This document shows, piece by piece, positions 21,741 through 31,675 of a DNA stretch of 64,000 bases (position 1 is its first letter; each line of letters opens with the position of its first letter). The stretch comes from Mantis religiosa (taxonomy: Eukaryota > Arthropoda > Insecta > Mantodea > Mantidae), in contig CM060955.1 in NCBI GenBank assembly GCA_030765055.1, positions 157,813,743 to 157,877,742 of the forward strand. The letters are read 5' to 3'. The notes beneath the pieces are model-generated. The model made no database searches. It worked only from the letters and a program-made list of their open reading frames with translations, and had not been told where the DNA came from. Position numbers and translations under genes: made by a program.

Positions 21741-24700
21741 AGAGATGGGAGCATCGCTGGGAGAAGTGTGTAGAGTTACAAATAGACAATGTTGAAAAAC
21801 GCCGACTACTATTTGAACGGGTTACAGAGATGGGAGCATCGCTGAGAGAAGTGTGTAGAGTTACAAGGAGAGTATGTTGGAAAACGCCGAGTACTATTTG
21901 GACGGGTTACAGAGATGGGAGCGTCGCTGGGAGTAGTGTGTAGAGTTACAAGGAGACTATGTTGAAAAACGCCGAGTACTGTTTGGACGGGTTACAGAGA
22001 TGGGAGCATCGCTGGGAGAAGTGTGTAGAGCTACAAGGAGACTATGTTGAAAAACGCCGAGTACTATTTGGACGGGTTACAGAGATGGGAACATCGCTGG
22101 GAGGAGTGTGTAGAGTTACAAGGAGACTATGTTGAAAAACGCCGAGTACTATTTGGACAGGTTACAGAGATGGGAGCATCGCTGAGAGAATTGTGTAGAG
22201 TTACAAGGAGACTATGTTGAAAAACGCCAAGTACTATTTGGACAGGTTACAGAGATGGGAACATCGCTGGGAGAAGTGTGTAGAGTTACAAGGAGACTAT
22301 GTTGAAAAACGCCGATAAACTATTTGGACAGGTTACAGAGATGGGAGCATCGCTGAGAGAATTGTGTAGAGTTACAAGGAGACTATGTTGAAAAACGCCA
22401 AGTACTATTTGGACAGGTTACAGAGATGGGAGCATCGCTGGGAGAAGTGTGTAGAGTTACAAGGAGACTATGTTGAAAAACGCCGAGTACTATATGGACG
22501 GATTACAGAGATGAGAACATCGCTGGGAGACGTGTGTAGAGTTAGAAGGAGACTATGTTGAAAAACGTCGAGTACTATTTGGACGGGTTACAGAGATGGG
22601 AGCATCGCTGAGAGAAGTGTGTAGAGTTACAAGGAGACTATGTTGAAAAACGCCGAGTACTATTTGGACGGTTACAGAGATGGGAGCATCGCTGGGAGAA
22701 GTGTGTAGAGCTACAAGGAGACTATGTTGAAAAACGCCGAGTACTATTTGGACGGGTTACAGAGATGGGAACATCGCTGGGAGAAGTGTGTAGAGTTACA
22801 AGGAGACTATGTTGAAAAACGCCGAGTACTATTTGGACGGGTTACAGAGATGGGAGCATCGCTGAGAGAAGTGTGTAGAGTTACAAGGAGACTATGTTGA
22901 AAAACGCCGAGTACTATTTGGACGGTTACAGAGATGGGAGCATCGCTGGGAGAAGTGTGTAGAGCTACAAGGAGACTATGTTGAAAAACGCCGAGTACTA
23001 TTTGGACGGGTTACAGAGATGGGAACATCGCTGGGAGAAGTGTGTAGAGTTACAAGGAGACTATGTTGAAAAACGCCGAGTACTATTTGGACAGGTTACA
23101 GAGATGGGAGCATCGCTGAGAGAATTGTGTAGAGTTACAAGGAGACTATGTTGAAAAACGCCAAGTACTATTTGGACAGGTTACAGAGATGGGAACATCG
23201 CTGGGAGAAGTGTGTAGAGTTACAAGGAGACTATGTTGAAAAACGCCGATAAACTATTTGGACAGGTTACAGAGATGGGAGCATCGCTGAGAGAATTGTG
23301 TAGAGTTACAAGGAGACTATGTTGAAAAACGCCAAGAACTATTTGGACAGGTTACAGAGATGGGAGCATCGCTGGGAGAAGTGTGTAGAGTTACAAGGAG
23401 ACTATGTTGAAAAACGCCGAGTACTATATGGACGGATTACAGAGATGAGAACATCGCTGGGAGAAGTGTGTAGAGTTAGAAGGAGACTATGTTGAAAAAC
23501 GTCGAGTACTATTTGGACGGGTTACAGAGATGGGAGCATCGCTGAGAGAAGTGTGTAGAGTTACAAGGAGACTATGTTGAAAAACGCCGAGTACTATTTG
23601 GACGGTTACAGAGATGGGAGCATCGCTGGGAGAAGTGTGTAGAGCTACAAGGAGACTATGTTGAAAAACGCCGAGTACTATTTGGACGGGTTACAGAGAT
23701 GGGAACATCGCTGGGAGAAGTGTGTAGAGTTACAAGGAGACTATGTTGAAAAACGCCGAGTACTATTTGGACAGGTTACAGAGATGGGAGCATCGCTGAG
23801 AGAATTGTGTAGAGTTACAAGGAGACTATGTTGAAAAACGCCAAGTACTATTTGGACAGGTTACAGAGATGGGAGCATCGCTGGGAGAAGTGTGTAGAGT
23901 TACAAGGAGACTATGTTGAAAAACGCCGAGTACTATTTGGACGGATTACAGAGATGATAACATCGCTGGGAGAAGTGTGTAGAGTTAGAAGGAGACTATG
24001 TTGAAAAACGTCGAGTACTATTTGGACGGGTTACAGAGATGGGAGCATCGCTGAGAGAAGTGTGTAGAGTTACAAGGAGACTATGTTGAAAAACGCCGAG
24101 TACTATTTGGACGGTTACAGAGATCGGAGCATCGCTGGGAGAAGTGTGTAGAATTACAAGGAGACTATGTTGAAAAACGCCGAGTACTATTTGTACGGGT
24201 TACAGAAATGGGAGCTTCGCTGAGAGAAGTGTGCAGAGTTACAAGGAGACTATGTTGAAAAACGCCGAGTACTATTTGGACGGGTTACAGAGATGGGAGC
24301 TTCGCTGAGAGAAGTGTGCAGAGTTACAAGGAGAAAATGTTTAAGAACTCCGAGTAGTATTTGGACGGGTTACAGAGATGGGAGCATCGCTGGGAGAAGT
24401 GTGCAGAGTTACAAGGAGACGATGTTGAAAAACGCCGAGTACTATTTGGACGGGTTACAGAGATGAGAGCATCGCTGGGAGAAATGTGCAGAGTTACAAG
24501 GAGACGATGTTGAAAAACGCCGAGTACTATTTGGACGGGTTACAGAGATGAGAGCATCGCTGGGAGAAGTGTGTAGGGTTACAAGGTGACTGTGTTGAAA
24601 AACGCTGAGTACTATTTGGACGGGTTACAGAGATGAGAGCATCTCTGGGAGAAGTGTGTAGAGTTACAAGGTGACTGTGTTGAAAAACGCCGAGTACTAT

Positions 24701-26130
24701 TTGGACGGGTTACAGAGATGAGAGCATCGCTGGGAGAAGTGTGCAGAGTTACAAGGAGACTATGTTGAAAAACGTCGAGTACTATTTGGACAGGTTACAG
24801 AGATGGGAGCATCGCTGAGAGAATTGTGTAGAGTTACAAGGAGACTATGTTGAAAAACGCCAAGTACTATTTGAACAGGTTACAGAGATGGGAGCATCGC
24901 TGGGAGAAGTGTGTAGAGTTACAAGGAGACTATGTTGAAAAACGCCGAGTACTATTTGGACGGATTACAGAGATGAGAACATCGCTGGGAGAAGTGTGTA
25001 GAGTTAGAAGGAGACTATGTTGAAAAACGTCGAGTACTATTTGGACGGGTTACAGAGATGGGAGCATCGCTGAGAGAAGTGTGTAGAGTTACAAGGAGAC
25101 TATGTTGAAAAACGCCGAGTACTATTTGGACGGTTACAGAGATCGGAGCATCGCTGGGAGAAGTGTGTAGAATTACAAGGAGACTATGTTGAAAAACGCC
25201 GAGTACTATTTGTACGGGTTACAGAGATGGGAGCTTCGCTGAGAGAAGTGTGCAGAGTTACAAGGAGACTATGTTGAAAAACGCCGAGTACTATTTGGAC
25301 GGGTTACAGAGATGGGAGCTTCGCTGAGAGAAGTGTGCAGAGTTACAAGGAGAAAATGTTTAAGAACTCCGAGTAGTATTTGGACGGGTTACAGAGATGG
25401 GAGCATCGCTGGGAGAAGTGTGCAGAGTTACAAGGAGACGATGTTGAAAAACGCCGAGTACTATTTGGATGGGTTACAGAGATGAGAGCATCGCTGGGAG
25501 AAGTGTGCAGAGTTACAAGGAGACGATGTTGAAAAACGCCGAGTACTATTTGGACGGGTTACAGAGATGAGAGCATCGCTGGGAGAAGTGTGTAGGGTTA
25601 CAAGGTGACTGTGTTGAAAAACGCTGAGTACTATTTGGACGGGTTACAGAGATGAGAGCATCTCTGGGAGAAGTGTGTAGAGTTACAAGGTGACTGTGTT
25701 GAAAAACGCCGAGTACTATTTGGACGGGTTACAGAGATGAGAGCATCGCTGGGAGAAGTGTGCAGAGTTACAAGGAGACTATGTTGAAAAACGTCGAGTA
25801 CTATTTGGACGGGTTACAGAGATGGGAGCATCGCTGAGAGAAGTGTGTGGAGCTACAAGTAGACTATGTTGAGAAACGTCGAGTACTATTTGGACGGGTT
25901 ACAGAGATGACAGCATCGCTGGGAGAAGTGTGTAGGGTTACAAGGAGACAATGTTGAAAAACGCCGAGTACTATATGGACGGGTTACAGAGATGGGAGCA
26001 TCGCTGAGAGAAGTGTGTAGAGTTACAAGGAGACAATGTTGAAAAACGCCGAGTACTATTTGGAGGGGTTACAGAGATGGGATCATCGCTGGGAGAAGTC
26101 TGTAGAGTCATAAGGAGATTATGTTGAAAA
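21717..26130 (+). repeat. 85-bp satellite array derived from the mariner C-terminus
   Basis: About 52 tandem units of 84-85 bp. Each unit in one frame spells the end of a mariner transposase (EYYLDGLQRWEHRWEKCVEL then QGDYVEKR). Because 85 is not a multiple of 3, the frame is not kept from unit to unit, so the array is not coding. Sequence variants recur at fixed distances: GCCGATAAAC at 22311 and 23245 (11 units apart), TTAAGAACTC at 24341 and 25360 and GTGTAGGGTT at 24571 and 25590 (12 units apart). Confidence 0.95.
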
Positions 26131-26210
26131 ATAAAACAAATAGAAAGAATTCCGAAAAAAAAATATTTTGTTTACTTATTAGGTCGGAAGTTTTTCAGAC
26201 CACCCTCGTA

Positions 26211-27189
26211 TTGTGAAGAGTAATCGCTGTCATTGAAGGCCAGAGAACAGGTAAGAGACTCGCATCAAAGGCTTTATTTAAATATTTCAGTGTTCAAAAA
26301 CCACTGCACGTTCAGTAAAACAGGAGGCTTTGGAAGCTAGGTTCATAAACGTGTATCTATGTATTGTTTGCAACACTTCTTATGACGTGTCTTTATGTTT
26401 CACACATACACAGGAGTAATTTCGTTTCGTTCCCCTTCATTTATCTTCTGTAGCAATTTCTAAGGACCCGTTTTGAGTGTAGCAACAATCCCTACGGGTT
26501 TACCCTCAATACAAGAACAGCGTCATTGCGATGCGTAGGAAATGAAACATTTTATGTGTCTACAAACAAAAGAGCAAACATAAACTAATTGTCATAAATC
26601 TATTTGTCAATACGGATATGCATGAAATATGGGTACAGTAAGCCCCAGCTGCAAACTTGTGATCCCCCAGTGTTCCCTCCCCAACCCCACCCCCATAAAA
26701 ATCTTGCTGCATTAATGGATTATTTCTGTAAATCATAACTAGCCAGCGTGCTCAGTGGCGTGTCATTAAAATTGTTCAGTTATGTGCGTTATATACGAAT
26801 GACCCCAATCTTTACCATCCCAAAGAAATTCTTTCCCAGCAAAAAGCACTTCCAACACAAAAATTTTTACACATAGTTTCAGAGTTAACCAAACTACCTT
26901 TCTATAAAGCCCAGAGTTAAATGTATGCCTGAAGTTGTTCCCTTTGCTCTTTCTTTTAAGCTTTTTTTTATTTTAATCGCAAGTCTATCCTATTTTAACA
27001 AACTTATCACAGAATGAATGTGACTAAAAAGGTTAATTGAATACATTTAATGTAACATCACTTCAGAATTACAGTTTTAATATTTAGCGGCAAAATTTGC
27101 TGAAGTACACTAAACTACAGTCTGATTTTTAAAAGAGGACACGTGAAGGTCATCAAGCAAGGGTCGCAAAGGGTAAGAGGGGAAGGTCG
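26211..27189. other. MADD intron 2, no gene seen
   Basis: AT-rich DNA without recognisable features. Confidence 0.55.
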
Positions 27190-27729
27190 TTGCTAGGGAA
27201 ACGTGAACAAAGGTTGCCAGATTGTTACACTAGTGAATCATGTACTCCTAGGCCAGTTATTGCTAGTTGTGTGCGGAAAACCGAGTTTACTTATGTTCAG
27301 TTGCGTTGTATATTCTTAGCCTACTTTGTGAAAACACAATTAAAATATGTTGTTATCGAAGCAAGACGTAGTAGCGCTAGGATTAGAGGTGGACCGAGGA
27401 TTCATGGCCCAAGACAAAGATCAGCTTACGGTCGAGTTGTTACCTTGCATAGTCAAGCTAGAGAATTTGTCTGTTCTCTTAGAGAATTCTTCCAACAGGA
27501 AGCAAGACGTAGTGGTGGTAGGATTAGAGGTGGACCGAGGAATCATGGCCCAAGGCAAAGATCAGCTTACGGTCGGGGTGTCACATTGCATAGCCCAGCT
27601 AGAGAATTTGTCTGTTCTCTTAGAGAATTCTTCCAACAGGAAGACGAGAGTTTGCTCCTTATCAATGAACAGCTTATTCCTTTTATCCAAAAGCGACAGT
27701 CACGTGTCAGTAGATATGCTTGCACGTAA
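27190..27729 (+). pseudogene. Transposase N-terminal-like ORF with an internal in-frame duplication
   Basis: A 179-codon frame. Its last half holds two near-identical 47-residue blocks (EARRSSARIRGGPRIHGPRQ ... REFVCSLREFFQQ, then EARRSGGRIRGGPRNHGPRQ ...). The tail is DESLLLINEQLIPFIQKRQS then RVSRYACT. The REFVCSLREFF...QKRQSRVSRYAC pattern resembles the HTH-like leader of the 'DETWVN' transposase family seen at 48972-49290 (GREIVIRVH ... QRTAAATGIS), so this is probably the first exon or broken start of such an element. No DDE part follows. A second frame (27347-27778) is also open, and I prefer the first only for that resemblance. It lies inside MADD intron 2 on the opposite strand. Confidence 0.42.
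27358..27639 (+). repeat. 141-bp direct tandem duplication
   Basis: Two adjacent copies of GAAGCAAGACGTAGTRG... through ...AGAATTCTTCCAACAG, each 47 codons. They differ at scattered positions and keep the reading frame. Confidence 0.9.
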
Positions 27730-28542
27730 AAGAATTCCTGTGGATCAAAATTCCGGCATATCGGCGACGTTGATATGAACATGTCAATTAACAAAGTCGT
27801 TAATAATAGTATATTGCGATATTAATGTATACGGAACGAGTAAAAGTCTGAAAATACGAGACGCTTGTGCCGAGTTTTTCTATTTCCAAGATTCCGTTAT
27901 GTGCTTACCAAACGATTGCATAACATTTTTTTTACACTGTGTGTATTTATATCAATCTGAGCTTTAGTAGTTAAGATATTAACTAAAATATTAATAAATA
28001 TAATTGAAGATAAGTGTTAGATTTTAGAAGGTGCATCGCCTATATGTGTTTCTATGGAGAAATATTTACCACACTGTACAAGAATGTCAACTTACGACGC
28101 ATAGCAACAATAACGGTAATATTGGAATATTAGTTACATAGTACAAACAATTATTTAAAAGAACTCACACGTGTGAAGACACTACAACTCAGTAAATGTG
28201 TGAAAAAACTTATTTCTGTTTTTAAAGTAGGCTAATTAACTGTACATATTTTTGTTGAGGTGAGATAACTCGAACCCTTGTTTATATTTCGAGTGTTGAA
28301 AGGATAAAGAAAGGGGATCTGCGTTACTTCCTATCTACTGCTGGGCGACATTGCACTACCCCACGTGGAGAAAGAGATGACCTTCACGTACCTCAGAAGA
28401 ACTAAACCTGCCAACGGCTATTTAGCATAGTAAACGCTTCTTTGGAACATAATTTATGGTTTCCTCTCTTGTTCGTGGGTCGTTATTAATTTAAATGTTA
28501 CGGTTAGGAAATGCGCAATGTAAGAACATCTCACATACTAAC
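27730..28542. other. MADD intron 2, no gene seen
   Basis: AT-rich intronic DNA between the duplicated ORF and exon 2. Nothing recognised. Confidence 0.6.
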
Positions 28543-28705
28543 CTGGAGAAAGCGGAATCAGAGCTCTTCTCCATGCTCTTCCTCCAGGATTCCCTGCGGA
28601 ATGCAGAAGAATGACGATCCCTTCGAGAGCCTGCAACTCCTCCACCAGCACAGGATCTCTCCATTGGCCGGTAAAAGTTGACGCATATCCCATATCGACT
28701 TTTCC
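28543..28705 (-). CDS. Madd: MADD (Rab3 GDP/GTP exchange factor), second coding exon
   Basis: A 163-bp minus-strand exon. The acceptor is a strong pyrimidine tract, TTTCTCTCCCTCAG/GG (28706-28708 on the plus strand), and the donor is CCAG/GTTAGT (28541-28542). Two bases complete the Gly codon opened by exon 1. The exon then reads KSRYGICVNFYRPMERS, the highly conserved u-DENN segment that follows FVFTLTEKD.G in MADD proteins. A basic Ser/Arg-rich stretch follows (SRRDRHSSAFRRESWRKSME). It ends in phase 2, compatible with exon 3. The protein catalyses nucleotide exchange on Rab3-type GTPases in neurons. Confidence 0.9.
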
Positions 28706-28893
28706 CTGAGGGAGAGAAACAAATTATGTGTTAATTTACATCTTGAAACATATTAGTAACTAAATTATATTTAACAACTGAAACAGATCAATAAATAAGC
28801 TAAGTATATGCGCCTTAGGAACGGAAGTAAATCCGGTGGTCTCGATGATAAAGAGGCCTCTGAGCAAAATTATGCTACACGCCCAATATGTTA

Positions 28894-30250
28894 GGGGCAA
28901 TCAAATGAAACCCGGTCAGTGCGTCTAACAGGAAGGTGGCACCACGTAATTGCGTGTATGGTGGCACAATCTACTGGTAGAGCGACTGCAGGGTGCGCTA
29001 CGTTTGACGTGCATAGCGACAATGTTGTTTCACGCCGAAGGCAAGGTGATCACACAAGCTATCGTCCACTACTGAATATAAAGGCAAATATGCAGTAACA
29101 ACGAGGAGTGGTTCGATTTTTAGCGCAACTGACCGCCGAATAGCGCAATACTGGAATGGCGCTGTCTTTGAGTCATCTGCAACGTTATCCTGAGGGGGAA
29201 AGGGCTTTCTCTCCCATATTGTCGTTGGTGACGAAACATAGTGTCACCATTTTGAACCGCAAAGCAAATGTCAGAGCAAGTAGTGGAAACATGGGAATTC
29301 ACAACTTCGAAAGAAATCAAAGGCCATATACACGAGTTTGTGCTGATTGCACCTTTCCTTTACGAGGCGTGTGCCTCAGTTGTTTCGTGTTTCCCTTTTT
29401 CCCCGTGTGAGCGCGTGAAGGTTGCTTTGGTTCCTCTCTCGGAAAGCTCTCTGAGCTGACGAGTCAAAGTAGTCGGGGTTCTCCTTTCATAGCGCGCGCA
29501 CGGTGATTTATATTTGTCTTAGCTCCCAGGTGCAGTTCAAAATCATGTAATAACAGATGTTAACAGTGAAATTATGTGTACAAAGTTTAACTTTCGAGGA
29601 AGTTTAAGTTAAGGCACTGTAGTGTAATTGTGCAAGTAAGCTGTCAGTGTGAACAAGAGATTTATTAAAGCTTTTAAATTACCAAAGTAAGTTGTATAAT
29701 TGTACCTTAGCCTCCGGATACAATTCAAGTTCTGGTAAGATCATGATGTTCTTTTTTGACCATAAGGGCTCACTGCTTATTGGCTTCCTGGAACAGGGAA
29801 CCACCATCAATGCCCAGCGTTATCAAGCCATCTTACATAATCTTAGATGAGCTGTCAGTTCAAAACGCCCAGGCACATCGTCCAATGGCGTTACTCTCAT
29901 GCATGATAATGCCCACCCACACACTGCCAATGCGGTCAAGACGACATTGCAGCAGTCTCGATGGGAAACGCTGTAACATCCATCGTACAATCTAGACCTT
30001 TCACCATGTGACTTTCATATTTGTGGACCTACAAGCTATTCGCGGACATCGATTAATAACGGACGACGAAGTGTGTGAATGGGTCCAGGCCTGGATCCGA
30101 CAGCAGCCTACTAGCATCTTCAAGGATGGAATCGACCAGTGAGTGGCGCAATGGGATAAATGTGCCGACAGCTTTTTGCGACTGTTTCTGAGTTAATAAC
30201 ATCGTTGCCGTTATTTTATATAAGTGACCGGGTTTCATTTGAATCGCCCT
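28894..30250 (+). mobile_element. Mariner-like element (family M4)
   Basis: Left end GGGGCAATCAAATGAAACCC and right end reverse complement AGGGCGATTCAAATGAAACC are inverted repeats, each bordered by TA. The second half encodes a broken transposase. The first half (about 29150-29740) is not recognisable as mariner and may contain another insertion. Confidence 0.75.
29740..30200 (+). pseudogene. Decayed mariner-like transposase, C-terminal half (M4)
   Basis: Frames give DHKGSLLIGFLEQGTTINAQ (about 29758), MHDNAHPHTANAV (about 29903) with the second catalytic Asp, and LDLSPCDFHI (about 29990) with the third. DDEVCEWVQAWIRQQPTS follows (about 30062) and a terminal block ends near 30190. Stops and frameshifts separate these pieces. 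The first catalytic motif is not seen. Confidence 0.7.
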
Positions 30251-30464
30251 TATAGAATGGGACATTGAGAACCACATCAGGTAAAGAGCGTACGCAAATG
30301 AAATCTATTTAAATACGAGCAATAGCCTCATATAGTAGCCCCACACAGATTATCCTGAAAATTCATGACTAAATTTATAATGACTATGAAAATACTATAT
30401 ATAAGCTCGAGGATATCCACCAGGGCAATCCACACAAAGTGAAGAATGAACTCCCCTCTAATGA

Positions 30465-30605
30465 CCATGGAGTTACTGAGCTGTCCCAAAAGGGCTCCCA
30501 GCGCCTCCGTGAGGCTTTCCATGGGGCAAGACCTAGAGACTAACAAGGGCCCCCCCCCCCCCAACTGTTCCTGTAGACACAAAACGGGATGGAAGTGGAT
30601 ACGTC
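30465..30605 (+). mobile_element. Second copy of the GC-rich retroposon
   Basis: GGAGTTACTGAGCTGTCCCA, GCAAGACCTAGAGACTAACA, a 14-base C run and ACGGGATGGAAGTGGATACG match 10300-10440 within the insert in mariner M3. Only this part is present. The boundaries are approximate. Confidence 0.7.
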
Positions 30606-30924
30606 ACTATGAAAATACTCCTAACATTTAAAATGAAAACAGTGGGGCACATCGATAGACACTAGCAGGCAATGTTTGAGAAAACTCACAGTACAGTTTG
30701 CAATGCCATAAAATTGTTAGTGACAATGAATGCATCAATCATGTACTGCACGTGTCTCACGTTCTTCGTTTTAAATCTTTTAATTATTTCAATAGCTGTT
30801 ATAAATATTAATGTTGGACACCAGTTTCTTCCAATAACTGGATAGTTAACAGTAGAAAGGTGCAAAGTTCCAAATTCATGCAAGCAGTGATAAGTGGTTT
30901 GAAAGGTGCAGGATACCAGGGAGC
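30606..30924. other. No gene seen
   Basis: AT-rich intronic DNA between the retroposon copy and the minisatellite. Confidence 0.5.
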
Positions 30925-31186
30925 ATTAGCTCTATGTACCCTGTACTCATATGAACATAATTACATTTATCGTCCGATACGACTTAACGTTGGAAGTTTT
31001 CACTTATCCTGAAAAATGAATGTCTGGTAACTCTAAGCTGTATGTACCCTGTACTCATATGAACATAATTACATTCATCGTCCGATACGACTTAACGTTG
31101 GAAGTTTTCACTTATCCTGAAAAATGAATGTATGGTGACTCTAAGCTCTATGTACCCTGTACCCATTTGAACATCATTTCACTCAC
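30925..31186 (+). repeat. S1-derived minisatellite, left part of an interrupted array
   Basis: About 2.5 plus-oriented units (GTAACTCTAAGCTNTATGTA, CGTCCGATACGACTTAACGT). The array stops at the left LTR of the Gypsy element and resumes at 36991. Confidence 0.9.
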
Positions 31187-31662
31187 TGTGACTTTGTGGG
31201 TTCGTGAAATGAAAAGTCCAATTTCACCACTCAAAAATGTTCTTTATTTCCACCGACTTACAGTTAAACACTTGCCAATTACACAGAATTGCGTACTGCA
31301 CACAATTACAATTCACCAGTTCGTCCGTTACAATTGCACTCGTAATTACGTACGGTCTTCTCACTGCGTCCTTACACCAAGAACTGTGTCTGTCTCCTCA
31401 CTCACTGACTAACTGACTAACTGACTGTCTCTCTGAAACCCCTTTTTTATAGGAATGTCACTGTTTTTCTAGAAGTCTCTGGTTTCCCACAAATCACCCG
31501 AACGTTCCAGACCACAGAAGAAGGGGAGAGAAACGTCGAGGGACAGGTGGCACTTCCCTAACCACCCCTCAGTTAGTGACAGAGACTAATGGGAGGCGTG
31601 GCTCGGTGGCCTTTGGTTTCCTCACAGCTGTGGGCCTCATGCCTACCGCTAATTGGGTGACA
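31187..31662 (-). repeat. 3' LTR of the Gypsy element
   Basis: TGTGACTTTGTGGG...GGGTGACA on the plus strand. In the sense direction it carries GGAAATAAAGAAC, a likely poly(A) signal, and ends ...CCCACAAAGTCACA, a U5 end shared with the solo LTR family A/B/C. Confidence 0.95.
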
Positions 31663-31675
31663 CTGCTCCCTCCTC
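31663..31675 (-). other. Polypurine tract
   Basis: On the minus strand GAGGAGGGAGCAG directly precedes the 3' LTR (TGTCACCC), as needed for plus-strand priming. It overlaps the very end of pol. Confidence 0.8.

Larger units (their letters stand above)
20581..26208 (+). mobile_element. Mariner (M1) swollen to 5.6 kb by an internal satellite
   Basis: Left TIR CGAGGGTGGTCTGAAAAGTT and right TIR reverse complement CGAGGGTGGTCTGAAAAACT are both bordered by TA (20579-20580; 26209-26210). A typical mariner is about 1.3 kb. Here the first 1.15 kb is a mariner with a decayed transposase, and the remaining 4.4 kb is tandem copies of the transposase C-terminal segment before the right TIR. Confidence 0.93.

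Noticed and set aside
21717..26130. CRISPR-like or protein-coding repeat array
   Set aside because: Units are contiguous without spacers, derive from a mariner transposase, and change frame every 84-85 bp. The DNA is eukaryotic.
29156..29410. Cys-rich frame (RVCADCTFPLRGVCLSCF) as a piggyBac-type zinc finger
   Set aside because: Spacing of the cysteines does not match, and no other piggyBac sequence is nearby. The region lies between mariner M4 ends.
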